Position numbers and translations under genes: made by a program. From contig NZ_JANADR010000001.1 of the NCBI RefSeq assembly GCF_024199925.1, positions 1,178,001-1,242,000 on the forward strand: a stretch of 64,000 nt of DNA. The letters run 5' to 3'. This document shows, in pieces, positions 17,142 to 26,047 of this stretch. The notes under the pieces are model-generated. The model searched no databases. It was not told the origin of the DNA and saw only the letters and a program-made list of their open reading frames with translations. Position 1 is the first letter of the stretch, and every line of letters begins with the position of its first letter. The stretch comes from Bradyrhizobium sp. CCGUVB1N3 (GTDB lineage Bacteria; Pseudomonadota; Alphaproteobacteria; Rhizobiales; Xanthobacteraceae).

Positions 17142-17988
17142 TGTTTACTCCAAGTTGTCATCCCACACATGATGAAGTGGGGCTGGCGAGTTCAATGCGG
17201 CTCGCCGAGCACAAACGCGAAGCGGGCTATGAATAGCACAGCACCGGTTGCTCGCGTTGGCGTCTATTTGATATGCAGGCGCTGCTGGGGCGAGTAAAGC
17301 GCGTCAAACCGCACTAAATTGTTGCGAACCAGACGGCGGAGTCCCCGAAGGTCGGATCGAGTGAGCTCGATGGGCGCCGATGAGGTACGAGTATGGTGCG
17401 GTTTAGAGGATCGGGCGCGTGGCGCGACGTAAGGCGTGGTCAGCAGAACTGCTTCAGACGCCGTACGTCCCACGCGAGGTGAGGGCACCACAACGTGGAG
17501 AAGTTCGGCGCGCCACTTGATCAAGAAAAAGGCCGACGGGCACTACGCCGCCGACCTTGTCTTGCAACTGCCGGCTCGCGTCCGGTTCCGCTGCATTGCA
17601 TTCCGACTTCCTATGTCGATTGTGATCCGTAGCATCCAGCGCCTGCTGAAGCCATTGCACCTGGGTAGGCGAAATCCCTACCGAATTAGGCTCGAGCTAT
17701 TCCTTGGTTTAGGGCGAACCCACAAGAGCGATTGTTGCGGCTTCGGATGGCCGCCGCAGGGTAGGTGAGTTGGGCCGCATTGCATCGCGGTAGGTCCAAG
17801 TCGGGTCAAAGCGCTGGTTTGAAAGCCGGCCAAGGCTCGGGTGGGCAGACCCTAAACTTAGGTGTGCTCTTCATAGCCAATGTACCGTGTGCGATCGCCC
17901 TCTGTGCAATGGTTTGATTCTCCTCTCGCGACTACGCTCGGGGTGTTATTCGCCCGATCTATCGAGCCGCAATCGAGGAGTTCCAGCG
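17142..17988. other. Gene-poor stretch with repeat copy 2
   Basis: No convincing gene over 847 bp. It holds the second copy of the minus-strand terminator repeat (17527-17578) and a short hairpin GGTAGG/CCTACC near 17665-17683. Confidence 0.45.
17527..17558 (-). terminator. Intrinsic terminator-like hairpin, repeat copy 2
   Basis: On the minus strand 558-548 pairs with 539-529 (11 bp, two G-U pairs), followed by a UUUUUCUU tail. The plus-strand sequence 17527-17578 matches 608-659 at 47 of 52 positions. Confidence 0.55.
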
Positions 17989-18261
17989 ATGAGAATCATG
18001 GATGCAACCGCATTGCCAGGTTTTGCCCGCAGGACGGCTGAGGCAGCCTCCGACTTCGCCAGCGTCGTTCGCAACTTGATTCTGGACGTGCGCGACAGTT
18101 ACCGGCCCGAGCTGCACTACATGCGCGGCCCTGGCCCGAAATGGCGCGCCAAGCATCAGCCGTGGCTGGAATTCGATCCTCGAGCTGTACCGCCGACCAG
18201 ACAGCACCAGCTGTCGCCCCTGTATGTACGCGGGCGCGATGTGGCCAGCCCTGCTCGATAG
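17989..18261 (+). CDS. Hypothetical protein
   Basis: A 90-residue basic protein. ATG 17989 has GAGGAG 8 bases upstream. The middle (FASVVRNLILDVRDSYRPELHYMRGPGPKWRAK) is rich in Arg/Tyr/Trp. No membrane helix, no family recognised. It precedes the periplasmic ClpP-like gene by 21 bp. Confidence 0.5.
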   Translation: MRIMDATALPGFARRTAEAASDFASVVRNLILDVRDSYRPELHYMRGPGPKWRAKHQPWLEFDPRAVPPTRQHQLSPLYVRGRDVASPAR

Positions 18262-18282
18262 TCAGGCCGAGGTTGCGGAATC

Positions 18283-19293
18283 ATGCCCGTCTCGAAGGCC
18301 GCATGCTCTGAGTGCGCCCGCACTGCCGACCTAACCTCAAGTCGCGCCAGTTGGGCCGAAATCCGAGGTTGGATGCTGCTCATTGGTGCCGCTCTTTGCG
18401 TCGCATTGGTAGCGATGCTGAGCGGTTCGGCGCACGCCGGCGGTGCCGTCGAAGAGCGCAAATTGCCGATGAAGTTCAGCTGGGTCGCTTGCCAGCCGAA
18501 TTGCCGAGGCTGGATCAGCGCAGTCGGCATCGTGACCAACGATAGTCCAGGGGATTTCGATGAATTCGCGCGCGGCCGACAGCTCGGCGGTGTGACCATC
18601 GTGCTGGATTCCAGCGGCGGTTCGGTCAACGATTCGATCGCACTTGGACGGCGCTGGCGCAATCTCGGGGCGCTGACCACCGTCGGCGTCAGCGTTCAGA
18701 CCAACACTGCTCAGGGCGACCCAGTCAACATGGCGCCCGGAGCCTATTGCGAATCGATGTGCGTGTTTCTGCTTCTGTCGGGCAAGACGCGTTACGTGCC
18801 GGAGACCGCCCATGTTCGTGTGCATCAGATATGGATGGGCGACCGCGCCAATGACGCCAGGGACGCCACCTACAGCGCAGATGATCTGACGATCGTGGAA
18901 CGCGATATCGGACGTCTCGCGAAATACGCCTTCGACATGGGCGGCACAGGCGATCTGTTGTCGCTTTCGCTGAACGTGCCACCTTGGGAAGAGCTGCATG
19001 AGCTATCACGGGACGAATTGCGATTGACCAATCTCGTCAACATCGATGTGCTGGATCAGCCGGGCAGCCCTAACGCAGCGGTGGCCGAGCTCCAGCCCAA
19101 ACCAGTGCAGGGGCGCTTCGTAAGCAGCGCGGTTGCGACCGTGACAAATCCAGAGACGATGAAATCAAACAAGTCGGCTCAAGCTATGGGGCGCACAGGT
19201 GGCGTGAGCGCGGAGGCCGCGCTTGGACGAGATGTTCGAGAATCTACGCGGCGTCCCGCGTCGCCTGCGCCTGTTTCTCGATCAGGGCATTGA
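18283..19293 (+). CDS. Exported ClpP/crotonase-fold protein, 3' end fused to prophage DNA
   Basis: A 336-residue protein with an N-terminal membrane/signal segment (about 30-52, AHA cleavage). A domain like bacterial ClpP-like periplasmic proteins follows: VTIVLDSSGGSVNDSIALGRRWR, then GAYCESMCVFLLLSGKTRYVPETAHVRVHQIWMG, with the Ser in ESMC as possible nucleophile and the His in VRVHQI. The last about 15 residues are read from prophage DNA on the opposite strand of the tape-measure remnant, so the native C-terminus is probably lost or altered. Confidence 0.65.
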   Translation: MPVSKAACSECARTADLTSSRASWAEIRGWMLLIGAALCVALVAMLSGSAHAGGAVEERKLPMKFSWVACQPNCRGWISAVGIVTNDSPGDFDEFARGRQLGGVTIVLDSSGGSVNDSIALGRRWRNLGALTTVGVSVQTNTAQGDPVNMAPGAYCESMCVFLLLSGKTRYVPETAHVRVHQIWMGDRANDARDATYSADDLTIVERDIGRLAKYAFDMGGTGDLLSLSLNVPPWEELHELSRDELRLTNLVNIDVLDQPGSPNAAVAELQPKPVQGRFVSSAVATVTNPETMKSNKSAQAMGRTGGVSAEAALGRDVRESTRRPASPAPVSRSGH

Positions 19294-20967
19294 TCGCGGC
19301 GAGGTCGGTCTTCAGCCGGGCGAGGTCTGCGGATGAGCCGAAAACCTTACCCCAGCCGTTTTCGTAGCTGTCGATGTGCTCCAGGATGCGAGCGCGCTGT
19401 TGTTGCAGCGTGTCGTTGAGGTGCAGGACGTTGGCGATCTTTTCGCCGAGCGTGTCGAAGGCGTTGGACGCCGTGTTCTTGAGGCCCAGCCATGCCTGCG
19501 ACCAGATGCTGGTCACCTCCGCCGTCTTCGCCAGCGAACCCTGGACCCCCGCCAAAAGGGCTCGCTGGGAGTCATAGAGGCGGTTCTGAGCAACCAGGCT
19601 GGCGATCTGCCGCTGCATGCCGGCGTCCAGGAAGCCGAGCCGATCGTTGAGTTGCTCGGCACCGCGGACGGGATCCGCGAAGGCGGTGGCGAGTTGCCGG
19701 GCCGCTTCGGTGTCAGTGACTCCGAAGGTCGTCGCGAAGTCCTTCCCGATCTGGACGATTGGGAGAAGGTTGTCGTTGGCGACCTTGCCGGTGGCGGCGA
19801 GGGCGGTCGCCAACTCCCGGGCGGACGACACAGATAGGCCAAAGGCGGAGCTGCCGGCGCCGCGTTGATGCCGGGGGCGGTGGCACCACTGGCGCGGCCG
19901 GCGCCGGACAACGCGATCTTGACCTTATCCTGCTCGGTCAAGAAGTGCTCCAGGGCCATCGAAGCGCCGCCGATGGCCACCGCGACGCCGCCAAAGGTCA
20001 CTCGGCTCACGGTCGGGATGCTGGTGAGGTAGTTCGCCGACTGTCGCGAAAAGCCGCTCAGCGTCGCGCTCGAGCTCGCAAAAACATCGCCGATCTGGCT
20101 GCCTTGCTGGAGCAGCACCGTTCCGAGGCCTTGGCCGCCGGCGAGGCTGGCCACAACGTCTTGGGCCTGGCGACCGAGGTTGATAAGCTCGTATCGCTGG
20201 AGGCCAGCGGCGGCGGCCGCTTCCTGAGATGCGGATTTGACCTGCCGCAGCGTCGCGATCTGCTCGGCGAAAGCGGCCTTGGTCCGCTGGACCGCCGCGG
20301 CGCGCTCCGCTTCGGTGATGGCGCCGACTTGAAGCGCGCGGCTGATCTCGTCCAAGGTGGCCTTGTAGTCGCGACCGGCGGCGAAGACGGGATTGAATTT
20401 GGCCCGGAGCCGGTCCAACTCCGCCCCGTAAGCGGCAACGTCGGCAGCGCGCGCCGCGCTGACGTCGGGCCCACCGATGCCGAATTGAGTGCTGATCCCT
20501 TGCTGGAAAGTTTGAGCCCGCATCTGTGCCTGGAGGCGCTCTGCGTTCTCAGCCGCGGCCGCCATGCGCGCGTTCATGGCGTCGACCGCAGGCACGATCG
20601 AAACGAAGCCGCGCTCGGCAAGGGCCGCGGCGTCGGCAGTGAGGCCGAATTTTCGATATGCCGCGTCGAGCAACGTCTCCGCGCGGTCCAGGCCCATCCC
20701 TCGATCGACGGAATTGGCAATGCGTCGAACGATGGCCTCGAACTGGGCGCCGGCGCCATATCCCTCGAGGAGTGTCTTGCTGAGGCCTCCGACGCCCGGA
20801 ATTGCCCTGGCCATAGCAGCATCAGCTTGCGCCAGCGCAGCGGCTCGCGCGCGATCGCCGGCAATCATGCGATTGTCGGCGTCGACCTTGGCAGCGGCCA
20901 TCCGAGAATAGCCGCCGGCGTCACCATCAACGGTGACACGCAAGGATTTGAGCGCAACGCCTGCCAC
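19244..20967 (-). pseudogene. Phage tail tape-measure protein, frameshifted and truncated
   Basis: It starts at GTG 20967 (VAGVALKSLRVTVDGD) with a long coiled-coil/Ala-rich region and the ELINLGRQAQDVVASLAGG segment typical of tail-length tape measures. At about 19860, after APGINAA, the frame shifts. The conserved continuation (LSVSSARELATALAATGKVA) resumes in another frame to 19244. One inserted base would restore it. The C-terminal half usual for this family is absent because the remnant ends at the host junction. Confidence 0.75.
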
Positions 20968-20979
20968 GACGCGGGCTCG

Positions 20980-21321
20980 TTACGCGAACTTCATGAGCTT
21001 GATAGCCTCGGAGTTCGCAACACCGCCGCCGACGCGACGATAGGCGTAATACAGGACCAGCGGCTTGGCGGTGAAGGGATCAAGCAACAGCTTGATGCCG
21101 ATGCGATCCACGATAAGGTAGCCGAGCTTGAAGTTGCCAAACGCTATCGAGAAGGAGTTTGCAGCGATGTCCGGCATCGCGACGTCATCAATGGCCACGG
21201 GGTAACCCAACAACATATCGGGCATGCCCGAAGTAAGGCCTGGCCTGAGCAGGTAGTTGCCCATGCCATCCTTGAGCTTGTCCACCGCGGACAATGTGTT
21301 GGAATTCATCAGCAATGAACA
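20980..21321 (-). pseudogene. HK97-type major capsid protein, C-terminal fragment
   Basis: About 113 residues from LLMNSNTLSAVDKLKDG through LLGYPVAIDD, IAANSFSIAFGNF and GYLIVDRIGIKLL to GGGVANSEAIKLMKFA, the typical HK97 capsid C-terminus. There is no N-terminus: upstream DNA belongs to another gene in a different frame (21188-21589). The tape-measure GTG begins 13 bp after this stop, so connector genes are missing too. Confidence 0.75.
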
Positions 21322-21589
21322 GACGCACATCCTCAATGTGAGTGTGATTGGCGTACGGCTCTGCCATCGTCGTTTCGATCTGATTGACGGCGACCTCGTA
21401 CGTCGCCCAGTCGACAATATCGAGCAATTCGCATAGCGCGTCGAGTTTTTGTCGGTCGGCCGCCTTCACCAATTTCTCCATCGCTTCCCAATCGTGCTGA
21501 AGGTGTGTCGGCAGCGGACGCTCAGGCAGAACCTGGAGCGATGCCACCGACGGGGCCGGACGGAAGCGGGGAGTTTTTGTATCAGTCAT
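21188..21589 (-). CDS. Phage hypothetical protein, 3' end replaced by capsid DNA
   Basis: Starts at ATG 21589 (MTDTKTPRFRPAPSVASLQ). The middle (LQHDWEAMEKLVKAADRQKLDALCELLDIVDWATYE) is helical and conserved-looking. After about VRLFIADEF the frame runs through capsid-gene DNA out of frame, so the last about 35 residues are not native. It marks a deletion junction near 21320. Confidence 0.5.
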   Translation of the reverse strand: MTDTKTPRFRPAPSVASLQVLPERPLPTHLQHDWEAMEKLVKAADRQKLDALCELLDIVDWATYEVAVNQIETTMAEPYANHTHIEDVRLFIADEFQHIVRGGQAQGWHGQLPAQARPYFGHARYVVGLPRGH

Positions 21590-21611
21590 GATTGTCGTCC
21601 TTTTCAGTTTT

Positions 21612-22007
21612 CTACGGTTTGAGAAGCGGAATTTTGCGCTGTACCGGTCCTTCGTCACCTGGTTGGCGAGGGGGATCGAGCAATGAGGCAAAGTGCCAAG
21701 GATCTCGCCACCGGATCGAATCGAGGCCTGCGATGCTCGCGCGAACGCGGTCCAGGTCGATGTCGGGGCGCACTTTTCGTTCGTCCGCCGCAATCTGGAA
21801 CGCCGCCTCTAACTTTGCCGCAGCGAACAAACGCGCCTCAGGCGGACGTCGCACGTCGCCCGCGATGGCCATAAGCTGGCGCAAGTCAGAGATATCAAAA
21901 ACCTGATCGATCGCGGTCTTGACGACTTCGAGCCGTTCTGGCGATTGCGCGTCATGCAAGCCGACGCCGCGGTGCAGCCCGACGATGGGAATCTTGTCGC
22001 CCGTCAT
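21612..22007 (-). CDS. Phage hypothetical protein
   Basis: A 131-residue protein; the start overlaps the preceding stop by ATGA. It contains an Arg/Ala-rich helical stretch (RRPPEARLFAAAKLEAAFQIAADERKVRPDIDLDRVRASIAGL). Lies where small terminase or head genes usually start, but no family is recognised. Confidence 0.5.
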   Translation of the reverse strand: MTGDKIPIVGLHRGVGLHDAQSPERLEVVKTAIDQVFDISDLRQLMAIAGDVRRPPEARLFAAAKLEAAFQIAADERKVRPDIDLDRVRASIAGLDSIRWRDPWHFASLLDPPRQPGDEGPVQRKIPLLKP

Positions 22008-22282
22008 GACCGCCCGCCTTGCAGCAGCCTTAACGCTCGCCGCGTCAGAGCGTCGCCTTCCGGATTCTCTTGCCGTGCTGGTGGAGGGGTGCCCTCGAGC
22101 AGAGCTTTTGCGGCGCTCACTCGCGCCGTTGCCGGTGCGGTTGGGTCGCCTGCAATAGTCTTGAGCACCATCATCGGATCGACCGCCGCCACGTCGACAT
22201 TGGTGAGCGCAGCCTGGCTGGCTTCCTGACGTGTCGGGCGACCCCGTCGGCGCTTTGCTGTCTTCTTCGTCCGCTTCGTCAT
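22004..22282 (-). CDS. Phage hypothetical, basic N-terminus
   Basis: A 92-residue protein. ATG 22282 opens a Lys/Arg-rich segment (MTKRTKKTAKRRRGRPTRQE) with a possible AT-hook-like GRP core, then a helical domain. The frame is open further upstream, but this start has AGGTAAAA upstream and the best composition. Overlaps the next gene by 4 bases. Confidence 0.5.
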   Translation of the reverse strand: MTKRTKKTAKRRRGRPTRQEASQAALTNVDVAAVDPMMVLKTIAGDPTAPATARVSAAKALLEGTPPPARQENPEGDALTRRALRLLQGGRS

Positions 22283-22398
22283 TTTTACCTCAGTGATTTT
22301 CTGGGATTTTGCCACCGCGCGCGTGAGAGGTGCGAATGAGGCCCTACGCGGTTGGCGCCCCGAGGGGGGTCTAGCCTTTCCGACCCCCATCCCCCCGG

Positions 22399-22842
22399 TC
22401 AGAAGTCAAAGCCATCATCATCGGGCCATGGAGCATGGAAGCCGGCGTTGACCGCAGCTGCCCTACTGATTCTGAAGTCGCTCTCATTCAACCCGTGGAA
22501 GACGCCGGCCACCGCGCTGTCGATGCCGCGGATTGGCCGCTTGGGCTGCGGTTCATCCGTCCAGCATTCACCATTCAGCCAGGTTGCCGGGTGTTTGGTG
22601 AAGGTCGGGTCTTCACCGGCGCGCTCCGCGCCATACCGCATGACACCAGCCATGAGTTGATCGAACGTGGCGATTTTTTTGGCGAGCACCCGCTTGAATG
22701 CTTTGCGGGCTGCACCCTTGGCAACTCGACGAGGGTATTGACGCCACCATGCTTCGAAGAACTCATCGACCGAGGCAATCGTCGGCTTGGGATCGACGGC
22801 AGACAGGTCCAATGCAGAGGTGGGCAGATTGGATGCCTTCAT
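22399..22842 (-). CDS. Phage protein, replication-module type
   Basis: A 147-residue protein with FFEAWWRQYPRRVAKGAARKAFKRVL and KHPATWLNGECW, a pattern found in phage replication/helicase-loader-like proteins (the latter normally near the C-terminus). Start overlaps the upstream gene by ATGA, so it is coupled to the predicted replication gene at 22839. Confidence 0.6.
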   Translation of the reverse strand: MKASNLPTSALDLSAVDPKPTIASVDEFFEAWWRQYPRRVAKGAARKAFKRVLAKKIATFDQLMAGVMRYGAERAGEDPTFTKHPATWLNGECWTDEPQPKRPIRGIDSAVAGVFHGLNESDFRISRAAAVNAGFHAPWPDDDGFDF

Positions 22843-23468
22843 CGCGCACCCCCCGAGAGTCTAGATAGTACCGGAGTATTCAACCCTAGGCCGGTAGGGG
22901 TGATTTGCCCCCCTGGCTCCGTACCCCCATTTTCCGCCCCTACAGGTTGGGGGGGGAAATACCCCTGGCTTTTTGCCTTCTTCTCCAGGAGTTGAGCCGC
23001 TGCGGCCTCCTTTGAGCGCTGGACAACCACTGGGTTCTTCTCCGCACGCGCCTCGGTCGCCACTTTCTTTGCGTGGTCCAGGTCGCGAATACGCTTCCAG
23101 TCGTTGGTTGGAGCGTCGTCGGTCCAGCGGTAGGTCAGGCGAATCTTGTTTGGAAAGCGCCATTCCGCCTTGCTCGGCCTACCGCGTTCGGTGATCTCCC
23201 AGAAGCCCAGCGCGCAGATCTCACGAAGCGCTGGCGCTATCGACTTCCTGTCGACGCCGTACTTCTCGAAGTCGGCATACGTTATTGGGAGCCTGCCATT
23301 TCCTGTGCCGCCGTGCTGCGCAAGCTCGATCTCGCCCCGATCCAGCAGCTTCCGGGCCGCCAATGACAAGGCCCTGTACGCTGGCGATCGCAACATCTCG
23401 ATTGTTCGGGGTGCAAATTGCTCGCCGATGGCAGTGCGCCGGCGCCGACGCCTTCCTGCGGCGCTCAT
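22839..23468 (-). CDS. Phage winged-helix/replication-type protein
   Basis: A 209-residue protein from ATG 23468, overlapping the DUF6074 stop. Basic N-terminus, then RTIEMLRSPAYRALSLAARKLLDRGEIELAQHGG and YADFEKYGVDRKSIAPALREICALGFWEI, a helix-turn-helix arrangement seen in rhizobial prophage proteins beside replication genes. The C-terminal third is disordered and Lys/Ala/Pro-rich. Confidence 0.6.
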   Translation of the reverse strand: MSAAGRRRRRRTAIGEQFAPRTIEMLRSPAYRALSLAARKLLDRGEIELAQHGGTGNGRLPITYADFEKYGVDRKSIAPALREICALGFWEITERGRPSKAEWRFPNKIRLTYRWTDDAPTNDWKRIRDLDHAKKVATEARAEKNPVVVQRSKEAAAAQLLEKKAKSQGYFPPQPVGAENGGTEPGGQITPTGLGLNTPVLSRLSGGAR

Positions 23469-23701
23469 GCGGTCACCAGGAACTTGGAGAGCGCCGCCCT
23501 GATTGACGTCTCGAGGCACCTCAGCTCGCGCTCGATTAGGCTTGTGTCTATGCCCTTGCGCATCATCGCATCCCGTTGGATGCGAAGCTGATGCTGGATG
23601 TAGCGTTCGCCAGCCGTTTCATTGAGCTCGGCGACGACGACGGCTTGACGTTGGATGAACGCTTGGCGGCGGATGACGGGGAAGGGGAGGACGCTACCCA
23701 T
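23465..23701 (-). CDS. DUF6074-type phage protein
   Basis: A 78-residue protein with the N-terminal VLPFPVIRRQ motif, a central YIQHQLRIQRDAMMRKGID helix and a Glu/Arg-rich C-terminus, as in DUF6074 proteins of rhizobial prophages. It overlaps the AlpA stop. Function unknown. Confidence 0.6.
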   Translation of the reverse strand: MGSVLPFPVIRRQAFIQRQAVVVAELNETAGERYIQHQLRIQRDAMMRKGIDTSLIERELRCLETSIRAALSKFLVTA

Positions 23702-23924
23702 GCTGACCTCCCTGAGCGGCGGCCCTGTTACGCGCGGCCCAGCCTTCGGGATCGCGCTCCCAATCGAGAATGTCGGTGCGGCGATAGGCGATTTTGCGCG
23801 CCGACAGCTTTACGCGCTTTGGGAACAATCCCTCCTTTTCACGGCGCCATCTCGTCGAGTCGGACGTGTGCGTACGAGCTTCCACCTCCTCAGGGAGGAA
23901 GAACGGACTTTCTGAATTTTGCAT
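23694..23924 (-). CDS. AlpA-family helix-turn-helix regulator / excisionase
   Basis: A 76-residue protein from ATG 23924. PFFLPEEVEARTHTSDSTRWRREKEGLFPKRVKLSARKIAYRRTDILDWERDPEGW is not quoted in full here; its key features are the HTSDSTRWRREKEGLFP winged-helix core and the IAYRRTDILDW wing end. AlpA-like proteins control excision of P4-type elements and normally sit near the integrase, as here. Confidence 0.7.
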   Translation of the reverse strand: MQNSESPFFLPEEVEARTHTSDSTRWRREKEGLFPKRVKLSARKIAYRRTDILDWERDPEGWAARNRAAAQGGQHG

Positions 23925-24099
23925 AGACAGACCTCGCGCCTTAGATCGGTTGCAGTGACAGCCCCAAACCTCTCGGTTGGTCATGGGGCCTTCAGCGATC
24001 TCGTGGCGAGGATCAGTGATTAATAGATCGTCCCGAACGGACTCGGGGTCAACGGGATTATTTCGACGCCTGTTACGGTCATCACCGGCTATTTGTAGG

Positions 24100-25350
24100 C
24101 TACGCTGCGATATCCCTTATTTCCGCCGCGTTTTGCTGAGGCACGTAACTGCCGACATACTCGGCCCAAGCATCCATCAGGGCACGGCGCTTCTTGATGG
24201 CATCGCTGCGGCGGTATGCCCGTTCGGCCTCGTCGCCGACCAAATGAGAAAGCGCCGCCTCGGCGACCTCACGCGCGAAGTCCGTTTCGTCGCCGGCCCA
24301 ATCCCGGAAGCTCGAGCGGAAGCCGTGAACCGTGAACTCTTCGTGCTTGGCTCGACGGAGAGCCATCGTCAGGCTCATGTCGCTCAGTGGGCGTCTCGGC
24401 TTTGCACCGGGGAAGGCGAACTCGGATTGCCGCTTGCCAGCGATGCGGGAAGCAATCTCGAGGATCTCGATCGCGCGGGCACAGAGCGGCACTCGATGTT
24501 CGCGCTGTTCCTTCATTCGTGCCGCTGGCACCGTCCAGACCAGGTCGACGCGATCGAGCTCCGTCCAAACCATCTCGCGTGACTCGGTTGATCGCGCCGC
24601 GGTCAAGATCGTGAATTCGAGAGCCAAATTGGACATCGTGACGTTCTGCCGCAGATAGTGCACGAACGCCGGCACCTGCGCATACGGCATCGCCGGGAAG
24701 TGGCCTCGGCTCAGCTTGGTCCGGGTTGGGAGGATCATGTCGAGATGACCACGCCAGCGTGCAGGGTTCTCGCCTTTACGGTGGCCCTGGACGCGTGCGG
24801 CATCGAGGACGCGCTCTATGCGCCCCCGGAGACGCGAAGCCGTCTCTGGCTTTTCCTGCCAGATTGGACGCAGGATCTGGAGGAGGTGGTCGGTGTCGAC
24901 CCTGTCGACCCGCTTGTCTCGGATAGATTTGCAGTAGTCAAATTCTGACGGTTTGCCCTCCCGATCGATCCCCAGCAGGGTCATCACCCATTGGTCGGCG
25001 TGCTTCTGGCTTTTCCAGCTCGGCCGCATCGACTCGATGAGCGCCTCGGCGACCTCGCCGAAGGTGGGAACAGCCTCCTCGGTGCACCGAACCTCGAGCG
25101 GATCCTTGCCGTCGGCGAGGAGGGCGCGCGCGGCTGCCGCTTTGTCTCGGGCCTTCGCCAGCGGCACGTCCCGGGCCGCGCCCAGTCCCATCTCGACGGG
25201 CCGGCTGTTCTCGCCGCGATAGAGAAAGACCCACCGCTTGGCGCCGGACGTCGAGACGCTGAGGTACAAATTGCCGCCGTCGGCGTGCCGGCTAGGCGGC
25301 AGTTGCTTGGTCAAAATGTTCGCGGGGAGTCGGTTGAGTGTCTTTGCCAC
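24100..25350 (-). CDS. P4-type tyrosine recombinase (phage integrase)
   Basis: A 416-residue integrase. The N-terminal DUF4102 arm-binding domain (residues 1-85) contains HADGGNLYLSV and GLGAARDVPLAKARDKAA. A core-binding domain and catalytic domain follow, with Arg in ILTAARSTESREM, the HGFRSSFRDW box (His-x-x-Arg) and His/Tyr in ALSHLVGDEAERAYRRSD. GTG 25350 matches the family N-terminus; an ATG at 25383 would add 11 residues. The catalytic set is complete although its phage is deleted. Confidence 0.85.
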   Translation of the reverse strand: MAKTLNRLPANILTKQLPPSRHADGGNLYLSVSTSGAKRWVFLYRGENSRPVEMGLGAARDVPLAKARDKAAAARALLADGKDPLEVRCTEEAVPTFGEVAEALIESMRPSWKSQKHADQWVMTLLGIDREGKPSEFDYCKSIRDKRVDRVDTDHLLQILRPIWQEKPETASRLRGRIERVLDAARVQGHRKGENPARWRGHLDMILPTRTKLSRGHFPAMPYAQVPAFVHYLRQNVTMSNLALEFTILTAARSTESREMVWTELDRVDLVWTVPAARMKEQREHRVPLCARAIEILEIASRIAGKRQSEFAFPGAKPRRPLSDMSLTMALRRAKHEEFTVHGFRSSFRDWAGDETDFAREVAEAALSHLVGDEAERAYRRSDAIKKRRALMDAWAEYVGSYVPQQNAAEIRDIAA

Positions 25351-25678
25351 AGCCCTAGCACCAGCCCTATCAGCGACGTGCAATGTCGTGAATTGATGAG
25401 AGCCGATTTGAGTCTTGCCGACAAGAGTCCGGGCCGGAAAACCCTTTGTTTTGAAGGGTCTTGAAACGATCTGACGCGAAAAGAATTTCTAGATGCTAAT
25501 CCCACCCCTTCCGCCAGTATCTTGTTCTCCTCTGTTCGCAGTCGTTCGAACTCCACAGCAAAATCAGTGAGTTGCACCGAAGATCTGTACTTCGCAGTTC
25601 GTCGGTGTTCTTCCTAATCGGGTCACTGACCGTAGTTTTTGCGTGTAGGTTCGGAGGACGGTTTTTCCTGGAGGGACA
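25351..25678. other. Attachment-site region between two integrases
   Basis: No gene. It holds the tRNA-Ser 3'-end-like fragment (25498-25516) with short AT-richer flanks, as expected for an integration site. Confidence 0.5.
25498..25516 (+). repeat. tRNA-Ser 3'-end fragment, candidate att core
   Basis: AATCCCACCCCTTCCGCCA fits the T-arm 3' strand, acceptor 3' strand, G discriminator and CCA of a serine tRNA. The rest of the tRNA is absent upstream and the T-loop is already diverged. Such fragments are left by integration into the 3' end of a tRNA gene. Confidence 0.6.
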
Positions 25679-25849
25679 ATGGCTGGAAGGCTCAAACCAC
25701 TCGACGTAGAGCGTCAAACCAAGCCCGGCAAATACGCCGATGGCGATGGGCTCTACTTGATCGTCACCGGCTCACCGCTCCTCCGAACCGAAATAGCAAG
25801 ACATTCAACTGTCTTCGGTTTTCGACAGACCGCCCGAGACCAGCGTGAC
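25679..25849 (+). pseudogene. N-terminal stub of a second P4-type integrase
   Basis: ATG 25679 with GGAGGGAC upstream. The first about 32 residues (MAGRLKPLDVERQTKPGKY, then ADGDGLYLIVTG) match the DUF4102 arm-binding N-terminus of a different integrase. The frame then becomes unrelated and stops at 56 residues. It begins about 160 bp after the tRNA-like fragment in the same orientation, the usual position of an integrase after its tRNA target. Confidence 0.65.
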
Positions 25850-26022
25850 TAGCTACGGTGACGAGCTACAAGTCTGCACGGCCGAACTTGGGACTACGCC
25901 GGCACGGCAGGGCCAGCGCACCAGATGACCGGAGCGAGGGGCAACAGCTCCAGCCGTGATCAAGAAGAAGAGAGATGTGAAGGACTTCACACGGCGGCCC
26001 CGAGCCTTGCACTAGGCAGGAC

Positions 26023-26035
26023 TGAGACAGTCTCA
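26023..26035. promoter_or_regulatory. Short perfect palindrome before a small gene
   Basis: TGAGAC-A-GTCTCA lies directly before the GGAGG ribosome-binding site of the gene at 26048. It could be an operator or an RNA hairpin affecting initiation. Confidence 0.3.
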
Positions 26036-26047
26036 ACGGAGGTTCAC

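Larger units (their letters stand above)
19240..25516 (-). mobile_element. Deleted prophage remnant
   Basis: All genes run on the minus strand in phage order from integrase (right) to tail tape measure (left). Terminase, portal, protease, most of the capsid, connectors and lysis genes are missing. The left edge is inferred from where the tape-measure frame stops inside the neighbouring host gene. The right edge is inferred from a tRNA-Ser 3'-end fragment at 25498-25516. Boundaries are approximate. Confidence 0.75.

Noticed and set aside
17514..17526. CTTGATCAAG as a FixK/FNR box
   Set aside because: It is a 10-bp palindrome without the 6-base spacer of TTGA-N6-TCAA and has no gene close downstream.
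19759..21318. 519-residue plus-strand frame over the tape-measure gene
   Set aside because: Antisense shadow; composition is Gly/Arg/Asp-rich without domains.
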